Origin: Steinernema hermaphroditum
Lineage: Eukaryota > Nematoda > Chromadorea > Rhabditida > Steinernematidae
DNA length: 64,000 bases
Reading direction: 5' to 3'
Assembly: GCA_030435675.1 (NCBI GenBank)
Contig: CM059623.1
Location: 12,246,092-12,310,091 of the forward strand
The notes beneath the pieces were generated by a model. That model had not been told where the DNA came from. It worked only from the letters and a program-made list of their open reading frames with translations, and did not search any database. Below, piece after piece: positions 11,219-22,719 of the stretch. Positions within the stretch are counted from its first letter, which is position 1; each line of letters starts with the position of its first letter. Position numbers and translations under genes: made by a program.

Positions 11219-12172
11219 ACGTTAACTACCACATAGCAAATATTGTTGACCTTGTTACAAAAGTTTAGTGCTTGGACTGCTTAGTTTTTGGTATGTGTTT
11301 TTGCCAATCATCTCAGGACGCCAAAGGTAGAAAACAGAAAAGTAATCGTTGGGAAAGGGGGCTCGAAAACTAACAACCAAAGCAAACCAATTCGAGCACA
11401 CTTGGTTTACGCGAAAAGCATTCTGTGTACCACACCTGACCATCGGACAAAGTGAGCTTATAATCATGACACGCACTGTATGCATGGTTAAGTGTATGTA
11501 TAAGCTTTTGGAACCACTGCTCACTAATAAATGTCATCTTTTCTGTTGTTCTGCTTCATGCCCTTTTGGGATTGCTTCGTGCACCAACCAAATCCAGCTC
11601 AACTTTTGTCTCTATAATGCAAGCATTAATGTTAAACGTTTCGGTTCCAATCCCCGACAGCTCCATCTCCGTTCCGACTGAAGCCCCGTCCGAGCAGGAT
11701 ATGATATAACCCTGAGAGCTAAGCGGAGTGATCATCTGATTCACGCTTCCGGTGGAAACCACTAGAAGAGACCAGGTGGAGGCTGAAGAGAGAAAGATTA
11801 AGTGACTAGGCTGAGCTGTTGAGCTTAGTCTTCTGAAGTTGAGACTTTGCGAGTAAAGAGTAGAAGTCAGAGTTTAGTAGGAGTTCCTACGGAGGTCGTG
11901 TTCGTTCGTCCGGAGGTCGTCGTTGTCGCAGCATCCCTGTGCCCTCTGGTGCCCTTAAGTCAAGACGTGAATGAGTTTAGCTTTAAGCAACAAAACTTCA
12001 TCGATACAACTTATCACTTCCATTACGTGTTTGCGTCCCGAAATCCACCGGCAAATGATTTTCCCGCCATCTGTTTGTCGCCTATCGCTGAGATCTGTGC
12101 AAATTCCGAATTAATCATTTCCATCATAGGTTCTTAAAACCGTCGATCAAGGGAGAAATATTCACTTTGGCG
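11219..12172. other. intergenic
   Basis: No gene is supported. Purine-rich sequence at 11760-11900 and repeated GGAGGTCGT motifs near 11890-11925 are seen. The family promoter block appears at its end (about 12105-12140: GAATTAATCATTTCCATCAT then TTCTTAAAAC). Confidence 0.4.
12100..12172 (+). promoter_or_regulatory. conserved proximal promoter block, copy 3
   Basis: GAATTAATCATTTCCATCAT followed by GGTTCTTAAAACC, 35-65 bp before the ATG at 12173, in the same arrangement as upstream of 6420 and 8235, although the coding regions have diverged strongly. Persistence of the block through that divergence supports a regulatory role. Confidence 0.5.
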
Positions 12173-12935
12173 ATGGACGTCTGCCGTGTGCCGCTTCTTC
12201 TGACTTTTCTGCTCGTCAGCGCTTCCGCCTTTACGCGTCTCCACAGTGATGCAAGCGCAATCTTGACGGTATTCCCAACGAGCATCCTCATGCCCTGAAA
12301 TTAATCCCATTTCTAGGTAACTATCGGAACGGGTGACTGCTTAGGGGCCGGAACGAATGCTGACGTGTCCGCTTCTCCGGGCTTCATAGACGAGCACGGC
12401 TATCTTGTGTGGTATGTCAAAATGAAGGCGGTGAAAGGAACCGCTGACGAGAATCTCGAACGTGAGACCCAGCAAGTTATGGTTCGTCCATTCTATATTT
12501 TCGCCCTTATTAAAATACATTTAGACAAAGAACTTAACAGTACATGACTTCAAGCAGATTGAGCACGCCTGCACGATGCACTCCCACATGGAACAGCTCA
12601 GATACGAAGAGTGCTTCTACGCCAACTTCTTCAATTTCGACACCTACACCTGGGCGTTCAACTTTGGAGCTGACTGGAAGCCAGGAAAGATGCAGGCTAA
12701 ATTGGAGATCATAAAGTGGGTGCAGACCTTCGATGTCAGGCCCAATCTCCTTTTCAGGCCATCCAGTCAAGAATTCGTCAAATCGGTTATTCCTGAACGG
12801 GATTGCCTCAACGATTGGGTGCCCGCATCGTCTAATGGACACTATCCACTCTGCAAGAACATCAAAAAGCGCGCCTTCGAGATTAAGAGTACTGGTCCTC
12901 CTTATATTCACAAGCGCTACAAGAACTGTTTCTGA
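12173..12935 (+). CDS. secreted PLAT-like family member E (type I)
   Basis: Exons 12173-12268, 12317-12481, 12525-12715, 12758-12935; 209 residues. Signal peptide MDVCRVPLLLTFLLVSASA. Exon 2 begins VTIGTGDCLGAGTNADV, the stretch in this window most like the start of a PLAT domain (TGD-x2-GAGTDA-x-V), and ends DENLERETQQ. Exon 3 has EHAC, YEEC and DWKPGKM; exon 4 RDCLNDWV and terminal KNCF. Exon lengths equal those of the gene at 10041, its closest relative. A decayed third copy follows directly downstream. Confidence 0.88.
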
Positions 12936-13079
12936 GCTTTTCAAAATGTTGAGAGTCAGTGTGATAATAAATTAATGTGAAATGATCCTGTCCTTGTTTA
13001 ATGCTACCGTGGACGGAAAGCAAAAGCAGCATCTGATTCCATCCTTGGGTATGGTTTGTTTACCACTGGAAAAAGACCA

Positions 13080-13410
13080 CGACGACATCTGTGCAGCTTT
13101 GGAATTCATTATGTCCATTTTGGGTAGGCGAGCAGCAGCAGGTCAGATACGATCAGTGTTTCCAGGCTAACTTCTTCAACTTTAACGTCTATACGTGGTC
13201 GTGGAACTTCTGGACTGAGTGGAAGCCAGGAAACACGGAGGTTTCGGTAGATATAAAAACGTAGGAAAAGGTGTTTTAGACATGTCTAGATAATGCCGTT
13301 TAGGCCTAACGCAAGTCGATTACTCCCGTCGGTCATCTTGGCTGTTAGATGGGCCTTCCGGATATCGGTGCTTCAACCATTCGCTGCAAGGACTGCTTCT
13401 GAATTTGTTC
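13080..13410 (+). pseudogene. relic of a type I family member
   Basis: A recognisable exon 3 remnant (13125-13262: QVRYDQC, ANFFNF, EWKPGNTEVSV) ends in a stop where a donor is expected, and exon 4 is only a scrambled remnant up to about 13400. Exons 1-2 are missing; a trace of promoter-like sequence (GAATTCATTATGTCCATTTTGG) is joined directly to exon 3 at about 13105-13130, so the copy lost its 5' half by internal deletion. Closest to its upstream neighbour at 12173. Confidence 0.75.
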
Positions 13411-13501
13411 AATGTAACGAAATTTTGTGATCTGACAATAAAATAAAATAAACCCGGCTGCGCGCGAATTCGCGCCCTCCAGGTACTAAAAGCCAATTAA
13501 C

Positions 13502-13735
13502 CTGTAGCCCTGCGGGCGGCAAGATTGGCGCTCATGCAAAAAGCTGAAGTTGGGGCCTAAAACTGTAGCCCTGCGGGCGGCAAGATTGGCGCTCATGCAA
13601 AAAGCTGAAGTTGGGGCCTAAAACTGTAGCCCTGCGGGCGGCAAGATTGGCGCTCATGGATATGGCTGAAGTTGGGGCCAAAAAACTGTAGCCCTGCGGG
13701 CGGCAAGATTGGCGCTCATGTAAATGGCTAAAGTG
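13502..13735. repeat. 61-bp tandem repeat, four copies
   Basis: Units start at 13502, 13563, 13624 and 13686, each with CTGTAGCCCTGCGGGCGGCA and GATTGGCGCTCATG. The first three units are nearly identical and the fourth slightly diverged, with a 62-bp spacing before it. No spacer variation and no associated genes; a minisatellite. Confidence 0.95.
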
Positions 13736-13884
13736 GGCGAAAAAATTGTAAAGTTTCAGGAAACTCGAACCGAAAACACTGCTGGTTACAAAATAGACAA
13801 AAAATCACTCAAAAGCAGCAAAAAAAACTCAAAACCTAGCATCACCAGAGAGATAGTGGAAGTAGAGCACCACCATCTCAACTG

Positions 13885-13955
13885 TCTGTGTGGCTCATTG
13901 CGAACGTTCTCTGTTTGTAAGCGGGCGGTGTCGGGTTCGGTTCCCCTCGGGGTCC
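13885..13955 (+). repeat. tRNA-Thr-like repeat (SINE-like), copy 1
   Basis: Shares about 40 bp with 31885-31955: ACTGT-x-TGTGTGGCT-x-ATTGCGAACG, then a TTTGTAA loop (anticodon position TGT, Thr) and a B-box-like GGTTCGGTTCC. The acceptor stem is not intact and the anticodon stem is degraded, so this is not a functional tRNA. It lies directly before the (AC)n tract. Confidence 0.5.
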
Positions 13956-13988
13956 TTATTTTGTGTGGGTGTTTCCGCCGTGCGCACG

Positions 13989-14819
<831 letters not shown>

Positions 14820-16152
14820 ATGTTTCTGACAATGACCACGGCTTTGCTGTTCGTCTTGGCTCTGGTTCCATCGACTTCAGGCCTGTGCAGGATCTATAAA
14901 CATGCTAATCTCACAGTGAAGGTAGGAGTGCTGTAGCGTGATGTTGTCAAACATGAGTGTTTAGATAGTGATTCCTACGTCGGCCTGTCGAGACGCTGGA
15001 ACCAATTCGCTCGTTACGGTGAACCTCGGGTATCTGAATTTTAAAAACAAGCTCACTTGGTCAATCTCCACTCCTCAAGTGGACGGACAGGGTGTGAACG
15101 TCTTCGAGCAGTACACTTGGTATACTATTGTGAGTTTTCTTAGTCTCCTAAGTTTCTATTCTACACGCAAAAAGCGTTGGCATTCGAGTGTCAAGTCGAG
15201 TCATCTAGTCGAAATGTCGAAAGCGTCTAAACAGTCTAGACAGCTTTTGCATGTATTTACAGTCCCAAATGTGATTTAACGTCCACTCCTGGTTTTGTGT
15301 GCGGACGGTTTTTGATCACGTCCTGTCCACTCACTTCCATTTCGCCTACGTAGCATAGCCCATAAACTTTGCTTATTGTACTGGCTTTGCTACGTGCTTG
15401 GGTTGTCGAACGGTCCCAAACAACCCCTTTTTGGACACAATGTTCATTCAACAGTGGGACAAACATGATCGATACATGATCAGAGTGACTATCTTTTAGT
15501 TTCCAACGGCTCTACATAGGCAACAAAGCATTTTCCAGAGACAAAAGTCCACCTGTCCATGACGATCCATGGGTAAAAATGACCCGTCCGGCTATCAGTG
15601 ATTGCCTATCACGGTCCCGCTGCGATGACCCTCATCCTTATTCATATCCACTTTCGGATTACAACTGTATTCACAGAACGTCTCTCTTTCAGGAACACAA
15701 GGTGCCCCACGAAGATTTCGTCCACATTGAAAAGGAATGCCTCTGTTTGGCCGACTTTGATAGTCAGGCTCAATACGAAGACTGCCTGAAAGTCAATTTG
15801 CTCACTTTCAACACCAAAAGTCAGTGGTATAACGTTATGGACGGATGGAAACCTGGGGATATTGAGGTTACAATGACCTACAAATTTTGGTAACACTTGC
15901 ATTTTGCCATGCAATAGACAAAATCTTTACAGGTATAAGCAGCCAATCGTCCAGAAATCAAAATTTTCCGTCGGCGGCTGCAAAGTCGATTGGGTGAGTG
16001 GAAACAGTGGTGCTTTCCTGTGCAGAGATCGACCGCAGAGTGAGAATACATGGCTGCCTTGGGAGAGTGGACTGCAACCAGGAACTTTCTACGGGTGCAG
16101 CTGGAGGAATCTTACGGAGGTGAAGACTCCAAAGAGAAGCGTTTGCTTGTGA
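14820..16152 (+). CDS. secreted PLAT-like family member F (type I)
   Basis: Exons 14820-14921, 14965-15129, 15693-15889, 15933-16152; 227 residues. Signal peptide MFLTMTTALLFVLALVPSTSG, then YKHANLTVK. Exon 2 has TSACRDAGTNSLV, NKLTWSI and VNVFEQYT; exon 3 KECLCLADF, YEDC and GWKPGDIEV; exon 4 GCKVDWVSG, FLCRD and YGCSW. Intron 2 is 563 bp instead of the usual 40-50 bp and appears to carry an insertion; its splice sites still join the frame exactly. It groups with H and I by the KVDWV-x-G and LCRDEP/LCRDRP motifs. Confidence 0.83.
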
Positions 16153-17374
16153 GATAATGTATGTGCCTTCGTCTTGGGTCGACTCTACTCATTGGGTGTG
16201 CTTGTATCTTTATGGAGCTGGTATCTAAGTAAAGGAAGTTTTTGATGCTTATGAAAGAACCTAGGTTCGATGTTTGCTGGCAGTTAAATGAAGCTGAAAA
16301 ATATGTCTACATGTGAACGAGCAGAGCTTCTTTTTGCTTTTTGGCGTTTACTTGCATGATAAGAAGGTCGTACTCATTGTTCCTAGCTGATAAGAGAAGG
16401 GCGAGTAGAGGGGGGAGCTCCACCCACGAGCTATTAGAAGTGACCGATGAGACCGACCGAAAGGCCAGTCAACCGTCATACTCTGAAATTCTTATGTTCC
16501 ATTTTCAGTGTGCAATAGTCTGTGTAAAGATAGGGCCACCACCTTGCTAAGGTTTAAAAAACATATCCCGAGCGATAGCCGCCTTCAAATCCGACGTCGT
16601 GCCGTGCGCCGAGGAAAGAAGAGAAGGCGGCAACGCTGATCTACGGTTCTTCGCTGTACATTATGGGATTTCTTGTATGGTGAATGCCATCGATTCAAGA
16701 GTAAATAAATGGATGAATGAAACACCAGCATTACTGCCAGCGCAGTTTCAGAATTTCGAAAAATTTCGGCTGTTCCTCGTGGAGATAATGTCGGGGCGTG
16801 GCCCCGCGCTCCCGTCCCACGCGCGCCTCTGCCCGCGCGGCCCGCTCGCTGCCCGCGGCAGTCTGCCCTGCATCCTCACCCTTAAGCGGTCGCTCCGCGC
16901 CGCCCCTCTCCAACCAGCTGGCTTTATCTCCCTCTCCTTTCCTCATGTTAACTTTCGCCATACCCGCTTAATACATGCTTGTTATAAGACCAACATGTTG
17001 CAAGGGGATCACATATCACCGGCGGGGAAATACGAGAATATGCCGTGCTTCGGACACGACAATAAGAGGCACTCATTCTGAAGAGTCCAAATGCAAATCC
17101 AATGCAGCTGATCGTGGAGTTGGAAGCGGTTCTGCATATGATCCGTTCTTCTCGAACTGCCAGTTTCCGAGCATGACCTTTACTGGTTTCTACACACCAT
17201 AACGGTTAGCATTACAGGAAAGGTGGTAACAGCGTTCTTTCCGCGTCCAATGGCTCCTCTTTCTTCCTTTTTTCTGAGGATATGGTTTTCATAAAGTTAA
17301 AAGAATCTGGCTGACCCTATCATTACGCAATAGATTGTATTTACTGCTACATGCAGAACATCCTTGATAAACAA
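16153..17374. other. intergenic with GC-rich island
   Basis: About 16790-16920 is a strongly GC-rich stretch (CCCGCGCGGCCCGCTCGC and similar) in otherwise roughly 45% GC DNA; its origin is unclear. No coding frame or repeat pair is supported. Confidence 0.4.
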
Positions 17375-18075
17375 TTAAGGGTAATGATTTTCGTTTACGA
17401 TAGCGCCGGTCCTGGGCATGAATTTCCCAATGTGCTCCTTGCCGAAGCGAATGTAGGCAACTCCACGGGCGGTCAGCTGATTACGTGCACAGTCGGTCTC
17501 AGTTACGTTCCAGTGATTGCTGAAAGTTCTCGTCGAACCGTCACTGAAGTAGAGTTAAATTTGAAGCTTCGCGTCTAACCTACGAAAGGGTATACTCCTG
17601 CTCGATCTCGATAGCGTCCACTTTCTCGTAGATGATCAGCAGCTTCCAGAATTTCGTAAATTCGATGAACACAGTGTTGAATTTCATGCAGTCTTCATAA
17701 AGCGCCTGATCTGTGAATTGCGCCAGAGCGACACAATTGCGTTCTGCGATGTCCACTTCTTTGTGATCCGCTTTAAACTTCTAAACAGTAGCAGTATAAA
17801 CAGAGGTGCAAAATGATAATAACCATTTCGAAGGTATTAACGTCCATGTTGAGCTCTTTTCCGGTAGAAATATGGTAGCGTAGTCGATCTTCGCTGTCCA
17901 CATAGCCAAAGGAGAAAGTGGTGTTAGGTCGTACAACTTGTTTGATAAAGTAGCATTGCGACTGCCGCACTCTCAGCGTCGTCGTCAGCTCCGCTCCTCG
18001 GAAGTGACCAGTGAAATCGCTCGAAGACTCAACATCAGCAGCAAATAGAAGGGCTAGGACAATCAACAGTCTCAT
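17375..18075 (-). CDS. secreted PLAT-like family member G (type I, divergent)
   Basis: Exons 17824-18075, 17584-17780, 17375-17543; 205 residues. Signal peptide MRLLIVLALLFAADVES, then FRGAELTTTL. It lacks the intron normally found after the first strand, so exons 1 and 2 are fused: precise intron loss. The GT(D/N) turn is replaced by KQVVRPNTTFSFGYVD. Exon 3 keeps RNCVALAQF and YEDC; W-K-P is degraded to a KFWKL region. The tail has TDCARNQL instead of C-x2-D-W. First of three consecutive minus-strand members. The start is ATG 18075; the upstream in-frame codon is only GTG. Confidence 0.8.
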
Positions 18076-19073
18076 GACGGCGTTAGGATGCACTTTGATG
18101 GAACTGCCTGGCTTGAGCCTCTTGAAAGGGATACTAAAATAATTTATATATTCCGTTTGGTCTTTTCACAAGGTCTTTGCGTACGTGGCACTTTCCAACG
18201 GGCCGATATGGAAGAATATTGAACACGTCCTTCAAAGCAGCCAATAGATTTTTAGGAACATGATCATTTATAAGAAGTGCTTTCAAGAGTCCTATAGGAA
18301 TCTTCCGCCCTCTCCGAAACGAATTCTGTAGGCGGTGCAGACGAAGAGCTAAATCGTGGATAAATAAAAAATAAAAAAGCATGACAGAAGAGAACATTTA
18401 AGAAGCGAAGAAGAACAAGCTGGTGTCTCGGCTCCTTGAGATTCTTTTGATCCTGAACCGTAAAGGAGCCTGTCGACTGGAATAGCAGATCTGGATTGAA
18501 CACGACTTTCAAGGTAAGAAGGCTGGTCTCTCGGCTCCTTCAAGGGGACCACTCCAAGTGATGCGCGCCGATTGGAATGAGGTACCGTGGAGTGGACATG
18601 GGTTGGGCAGAACGCCTGTAAACTCACCTGCCTGAAATGCACATTGAACAGGGCCACGGTATGGCGACAAATCTGCAATTATCGTGCTGAACCAACTTCT
18701 TTCGCATCGGGACAACCAGCAAATTCCGAGTCAATGCGTTTCTTGAGTATGCAACTCTTATTCCACGACAATTGCCAAGAACTAAGAGTTGGCAAAGGTC
18801 ACTCCGATCCCCACTTATCTGGGGATGTCGTTGTGGGACCACTCAGTGAACATGTTCACTTTTTGGCCACTATTACACTATGACACTAGAGAGAAGCAAT
18901 TACTAAAGGAATGCTCTTGAATGTGACCTTTTAGTCACATCCCACGAGCTTTCCACAATTGCTCTGAGCATTCCGGACCGGTAGTTACAAGGTAGATAAC
19001 CGAAACATGAGGGATCTTTGAAATCGGTGGCATACATTTGCATACAATATTCGAAGACTCAACAGTTCCATAT
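18076..19073. other. intergenic
   Basis: Several short open frames on both strands, none with splice sites that join or with recognisable motifs. A minus-strand basic frame (18134-18397) is noted but not supported as a gene. Confidence 0.35.
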
Positions 19074-19882
19074 TTAGTAAAACTGAGGAACTTTTCGGAG
19101 CGTTCGCTGACTGTTGTCACAAATGTATCTAGTGTATTTAGTGAAGCCGTTGCCCCTTCTCAGGTACTTCCCCACCCTCGATGGTTCGTCGCGGCACAGG
19201 TAGCTGTCGCCACGTCCATGTACCCAGTCAATGTCGCAGTTTGGACGCGCTTTGAAATCGACTTTGATTTCAGTCATGTCGCCATTCCTGAACATCCATT
19301 TTTGATTGACTGTTCTTGTTGTCTTACTTTCGTGAGTACACCAGATAGGCAGTACTGTTTCCGGGCTTCCAGTCGGCAGTGGATCCGTGTTTGATCAACT
19401 GGAAGTAAAGAAGGTTCGGATGGAAACAGTCTTCATATTGAGACTGAGACCAGATTGGCCAAATCGCGTTATCATAGCAGGCGTCCTCGATCTTCGCGAA
19501 CAAATCATCGGGAACGTCGTATTTCTGGAACTCTTGTGATTCGCCGACTGAGTTTGTCTTACGGTAACGAAGCGGGTGCCCCTCTCCAAGTTCTCTCCAT
19601 AATGTCCGATCATCGCAGGGGTGGAAATGGTGTAGATGAGGTAGTCCTCATTAGGAACGGCGTTGATGTAGTTCAGCGATGCGGTCACGGTCGAATCTGT
19701 GCCAGCGTAGTCGCAGTTAGTCGTCGTGCCCTTAATCTAAATCGACTTTCGTTTAATCCATATTAGTTGAATCTTGCCGAGACGGTAAGGCTGCCGCCTT
19801 GGAACATGCGATCGAAGCGTTTATCGGCTGAGAAGATGGGGAAGATCCACAGGAAACTAAGAAGAAGTGGGAATGTCACCAT
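19074..19882 (-). CDS. secreted PLAT-like family member H (type I)
   Basis: Exons 19778-19882, 19563-19736, 19328-19524, 19074-19287; 229 residues. Signal peptide MVTFPLLLSFLWIFPIFSA. Exon 2: TNCDYAGTDSTV, DYLIYTI, ENLERGTRFV, which matches the PLAT F-x-RGT turn well. Exon 3: EDAC, YEDC, DWKPGNS. Exon 4: NCDIDWVHG, SYLCRDEP, YICDN. Intron 1 uses a GC donor (TCG|GCAAGA), where the homologous intron at 21650 has GTAAGT. Same strand and subgroup as the next gene at 20904. Confidence 0.88.
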
Positions 19883-20903
19883 ATTGCCGAACTGCGTTTC
19901 GGAACAACGATGGGGAGAGCGCTTACAGAGACGATTCATATGGAAAATCTCAATTCGAGAGATGATGCTTGCCGGCAGCAACCAGGTGAGCTGACATTTT
20001 GGATAGAGTTTCGCACAAGAAGAAGAGCAACCAAAGATACCGACAACCGTAGCAATCGATATGCATCAGCTTTTCGTTCTTCAGAACAAACGCCTCCTCG
20101 TGCTCTTCGACCTCATTCAGGTCATCGATCAGTTCCAGCCACTTTGAAAACGCGTCTTTCTCCAGTAGTTCCTTCTGTTTCCCTCTTTTTTAAATCGTTA
20201 TTCAATAGCTGGCTGTCCAGTATTTAATGCCTCTGACGTGCTTGATGTTCATTACATCGGTAATTGTATTGTCCCTTAATTTCGTCCGATTAAAAAGAAA
20301 TCAGCATCATTCAGATTCAATGACCCGACGCCTCACCATCGGAATTCCGTCAGCGTAAATCTATGTTTATTCCTTCGAGTTCCTCCTGTATCTCCGGTAG
20401 TCGATGTCTTGTAGCGAGTCGGCTCTTAGTTTCGTAACATTCGAGTCTAGTCATATAACAGCTTAGAAAGTCTACAGAAGCGCCTCATATATGGTGCTAA
20501 ATCAACAAAATTGACTTGAGCTATTCTCCTGGATCCTGGAAAGTTCATATATCTGGCAATGGGTTGAATCGCGTTAGGACTCATTCAACTTAATTCAGAA
20601 CATGATCCCTTCAATAATGTTCCTCGAAAGCTCCCAATCGCCAACATTTGTTTCATCGTGGCAACTCTTCGGGGGTTTTGTGGAAGATGCTATACAATAA
20701 ACGAAATAAGAGATTAGCGAGAACGACGGATAGGAAGAAAGGATAGGGCCTGATGTCCACAAATGTTTGTCTTGAAGCGCCTCATCTAGAGCTCAGTGGA
20801 TCGGGGAATTCGCCAGAGGCTGCTGCTTTACAAGACAATCTGTATTTTTCGAAAACTTTCCCTTCTGTATGGATAAGGCAAAAAGCAGATCTGTTTATTT
20901 GGA
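19883..20903. other. intergenic
   Basis: No gene or repeat that I can support. It contains the upstream region of the minus-strand gene ending at 19882. Confidence 0.35.
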
Positions 20904-21745
20904 TTAATTTTGCATCTTCCTTGATTCGAGTGTACATGGATAAACAGTATCCTGTTTGAGGCCTTTTCCCGCATTCAGATAGACGTTCCAGTTCCACGGC
21001 TCATCCCTGCACAAGTAGGTGTCACCCGATCCGGTCACCCAATCGACGTCGCAGTTCAAATGACGAGGCTTGAAGTCGGTAGCGTGGGCGATCATAGTGC
21101 CGTTTCTGGAATAATCAGTATCCTGGTGACCTCACCCGAATCTTTTGGTAGTAAAATTTTGGCCCGATAGTGTTCATCTCGGGTCCTTTGTACACACATC
21201 GAACTTACTTCAGAGTGTGGAACAGCTTCACATAAGCCGTCGCCGGTTTCCAGTCGGGTCCAAATCCATGCGAATCAAGGTGAAAGTAAAGAAGGTTGAC
21301 GTGGAAGCAGTCCTCGTAGATGGTTTGATTCTCGTTGTCTGCCAAGTAGGTGCATTCCTTCTCGATCCGAATGTACTTCTCCTCTGGAACCATGTACTTC
21401 TAAACGGTCGATAGGCGTCTACGAAGGTCAGATGTGCACTTGCGAAGTGATAAAACGTATTTCTCTCGAAATTATTTCCCGATTTTCCATTTATCGTCGG
21501 AGTTGTGATCGTGTAAACGAGTTTGTTGTTCCAGTCCAAGAATCCGACGGAAACGGTCACACCGGAATTAGTTCCAGCCTTGCTACAATCTGCGGTGAAT
21601 AGAGAGACCTAACATGAACTGTATTTCGGCAGATATCTATAAAACTTACCGAGACAGTTAGTCTAGCGCCGCGATAGGTTCGAATCATCTCACATGATGC
21701 TGTTGAAAGCCAGAGCAATAGTACTGAGTATACGATGATGAGCAT
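20904..21745 (-). CDS. secreted PLAT-like family member I (type I)
   Basis: Exons 21650-21745, 21444-21608, 21209-21399, 20904-21105; 217 residues. Signal peptide MLIIVYSVLLLWLSTASC, then TYRGARLTVS. Exon 2: TADCSKAGTNSGV, NKLVYTI, NNFERNTFYHF, the closest of all copies to the PLAT NFERG pattern. Exon 3: KECTYLAD, YEDC, DWKPATA. Exon 4: NCDVDWVTG, TYLCRDEP. Intron 2 has a GC donor (TTC|GCAAGT). Intron 3 is 103 bp, about twice normal. Close relative of the genes at 19074 and 14820. Confidence 0.88.
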
Positions 21746-22365
21746 GGTTTCAGTATCAATTTTGTGGAAGAGTGGCAAGGAAAGGGGCGAATAAGTGGAG
21801 TGATTAATTCATGATCGATTGTCTGCCTTCGATAGTCGACAAAATGGCTGATGAAGAATGGTAACATTTCCAGAGGGAGGGGGCGAGGGGCACCTTTAAA
21901 TGTCGCCGAATTAAACCGAATTCACACAACGCTCCCCCTATCCGGCAACAGTTTGATAATAGCGCGGAATGGTCAGTAAATTCTAATATAAGACACGATC
22001 CATCTTCCTTATGCCAGATAATTAAGGACCTCCTCTCGTATTCTGACTCTCTAACCTCTTCAGCCCTGCATCAACCGTCTACAAACCCTGGGTCTCGGTG
22101 GTGACTCCCGATTGCGGCGCCTCCAAGACATGCGTCCGCGGAATCCTCGCCTCGAGCCCCTTCCAGTGCGGTCTTAACTCGCACTTTGGACGTGACGAAT
22201 GTGGTATAACCACGTGTCTCTGAAAAAAAATTTTCAAGAGGGGCAATTACACCCGTTCGGAGTGTGTTCGTGTATGAAAGTGGTTTTGGTTTTGCTCGAA
22301 ATTCTTCCCAATAAAGCAACAACACCTGAATGTGTACGAATTAATCTAATTATGCGTGGGGCGCA
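21746..22365. other. intergenic
   Basis: No gene supported. It includes the promoter side of the gene ending at 21745 and the downstream side of the small cysteine-rich gene. Confidence 0.35.
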
Positions 22366-22371
22366 TTTATT
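22366..22371 (-). terminator. polyadenylation signal AATAAA
   Basis: Canonical hexamer on the minus strand, 25 bp past the stop codon of the small cysteine-rich gene. Confidence 0.7.
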
Positions 22372-22395
22372 TCCATTAAAAATGAACTTTAGATT

Positions 22396-22671
22396 TTAAG
22401 CAGCCACGCATTCGGAGTTGACATCGCCGGCCTTCTTGAATCCAGCGTTGCAGACGCAGGCTCTGAATCCGTCCTCGATTCCACAAGACGAGTTGGGAAC
22501 ACACTTATAATCCTGGGAATAGATCTGTCCATTGAAGCACACATTCACTGATGTGCAATCGTCCGACAAGAAGCTCTCCCCTTCGGGGTGAAGACGCCCG
22601 CTGCCATCCGGGCAAGATTGGGCGACGGTCAGAGCGACGAAGAATGAAGCGAACGGGATAAAGAACTTCAT
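22396..22671 (-). CDS. small secreted 8-cysteine protein
   Basis: Single exon, 91 residues. Signal peptide MKFFIPFASFFVALTVAQS, then a compact domain with eight cysteines (SC, DDC, NVC, YKC, SSC, RAC, VC, SEC), ending in a C-x-C-x2-GF turn as in EGF- or TIL-like modules. The pattern suggests four disulphides; a protease-inhibitor-like (TIL) or antimicrobial role is possible, but I cannot assign one. A TATA box lies 39 bp upstream of the ATG and AATAAA lies 25 bp past the stop, so this is a well-formed short gene with a very short leader. Confidence 0.8.
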   Translation of the reverse strand: MKFFIPFASFFVALTVAQSCPDGSGRLHPEGESFLSDDCTSVNVCFNGQIYSQDYKCVPNSSCGIEDGFRACVCNAGFKKAGDVNSECVAA

Positions 22672-22709
22672 GGCTGGTGCACAAGTGATGGTGTTGTGTT
22701 CAACGCGAG

Positions 22710-22718
22710 CTTTTATAG
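22710..22718 (-). promoter_or_regulatory. TATA box (CTATAAAAG)
   Basis: A strong TATA consensus on the minus strand 39 bp before the ATG at 22671, giving an expected start of transcription about 10 bp before the ATG. Confidence 0.7.
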
Positions 22719-22719
22719 A

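Noticed and set aside
13502..13735. CRISPR-like array
   Set aside because: Units are head-to-tail repeats with no unique spacers, in a eukaryotic genome; a minisatellite.
17351..17578. Plus-strand 75-codon frame
   Set aside because: Antisense shadow of the last exon of member G, which joins cleanly by splicing on the minus strand.
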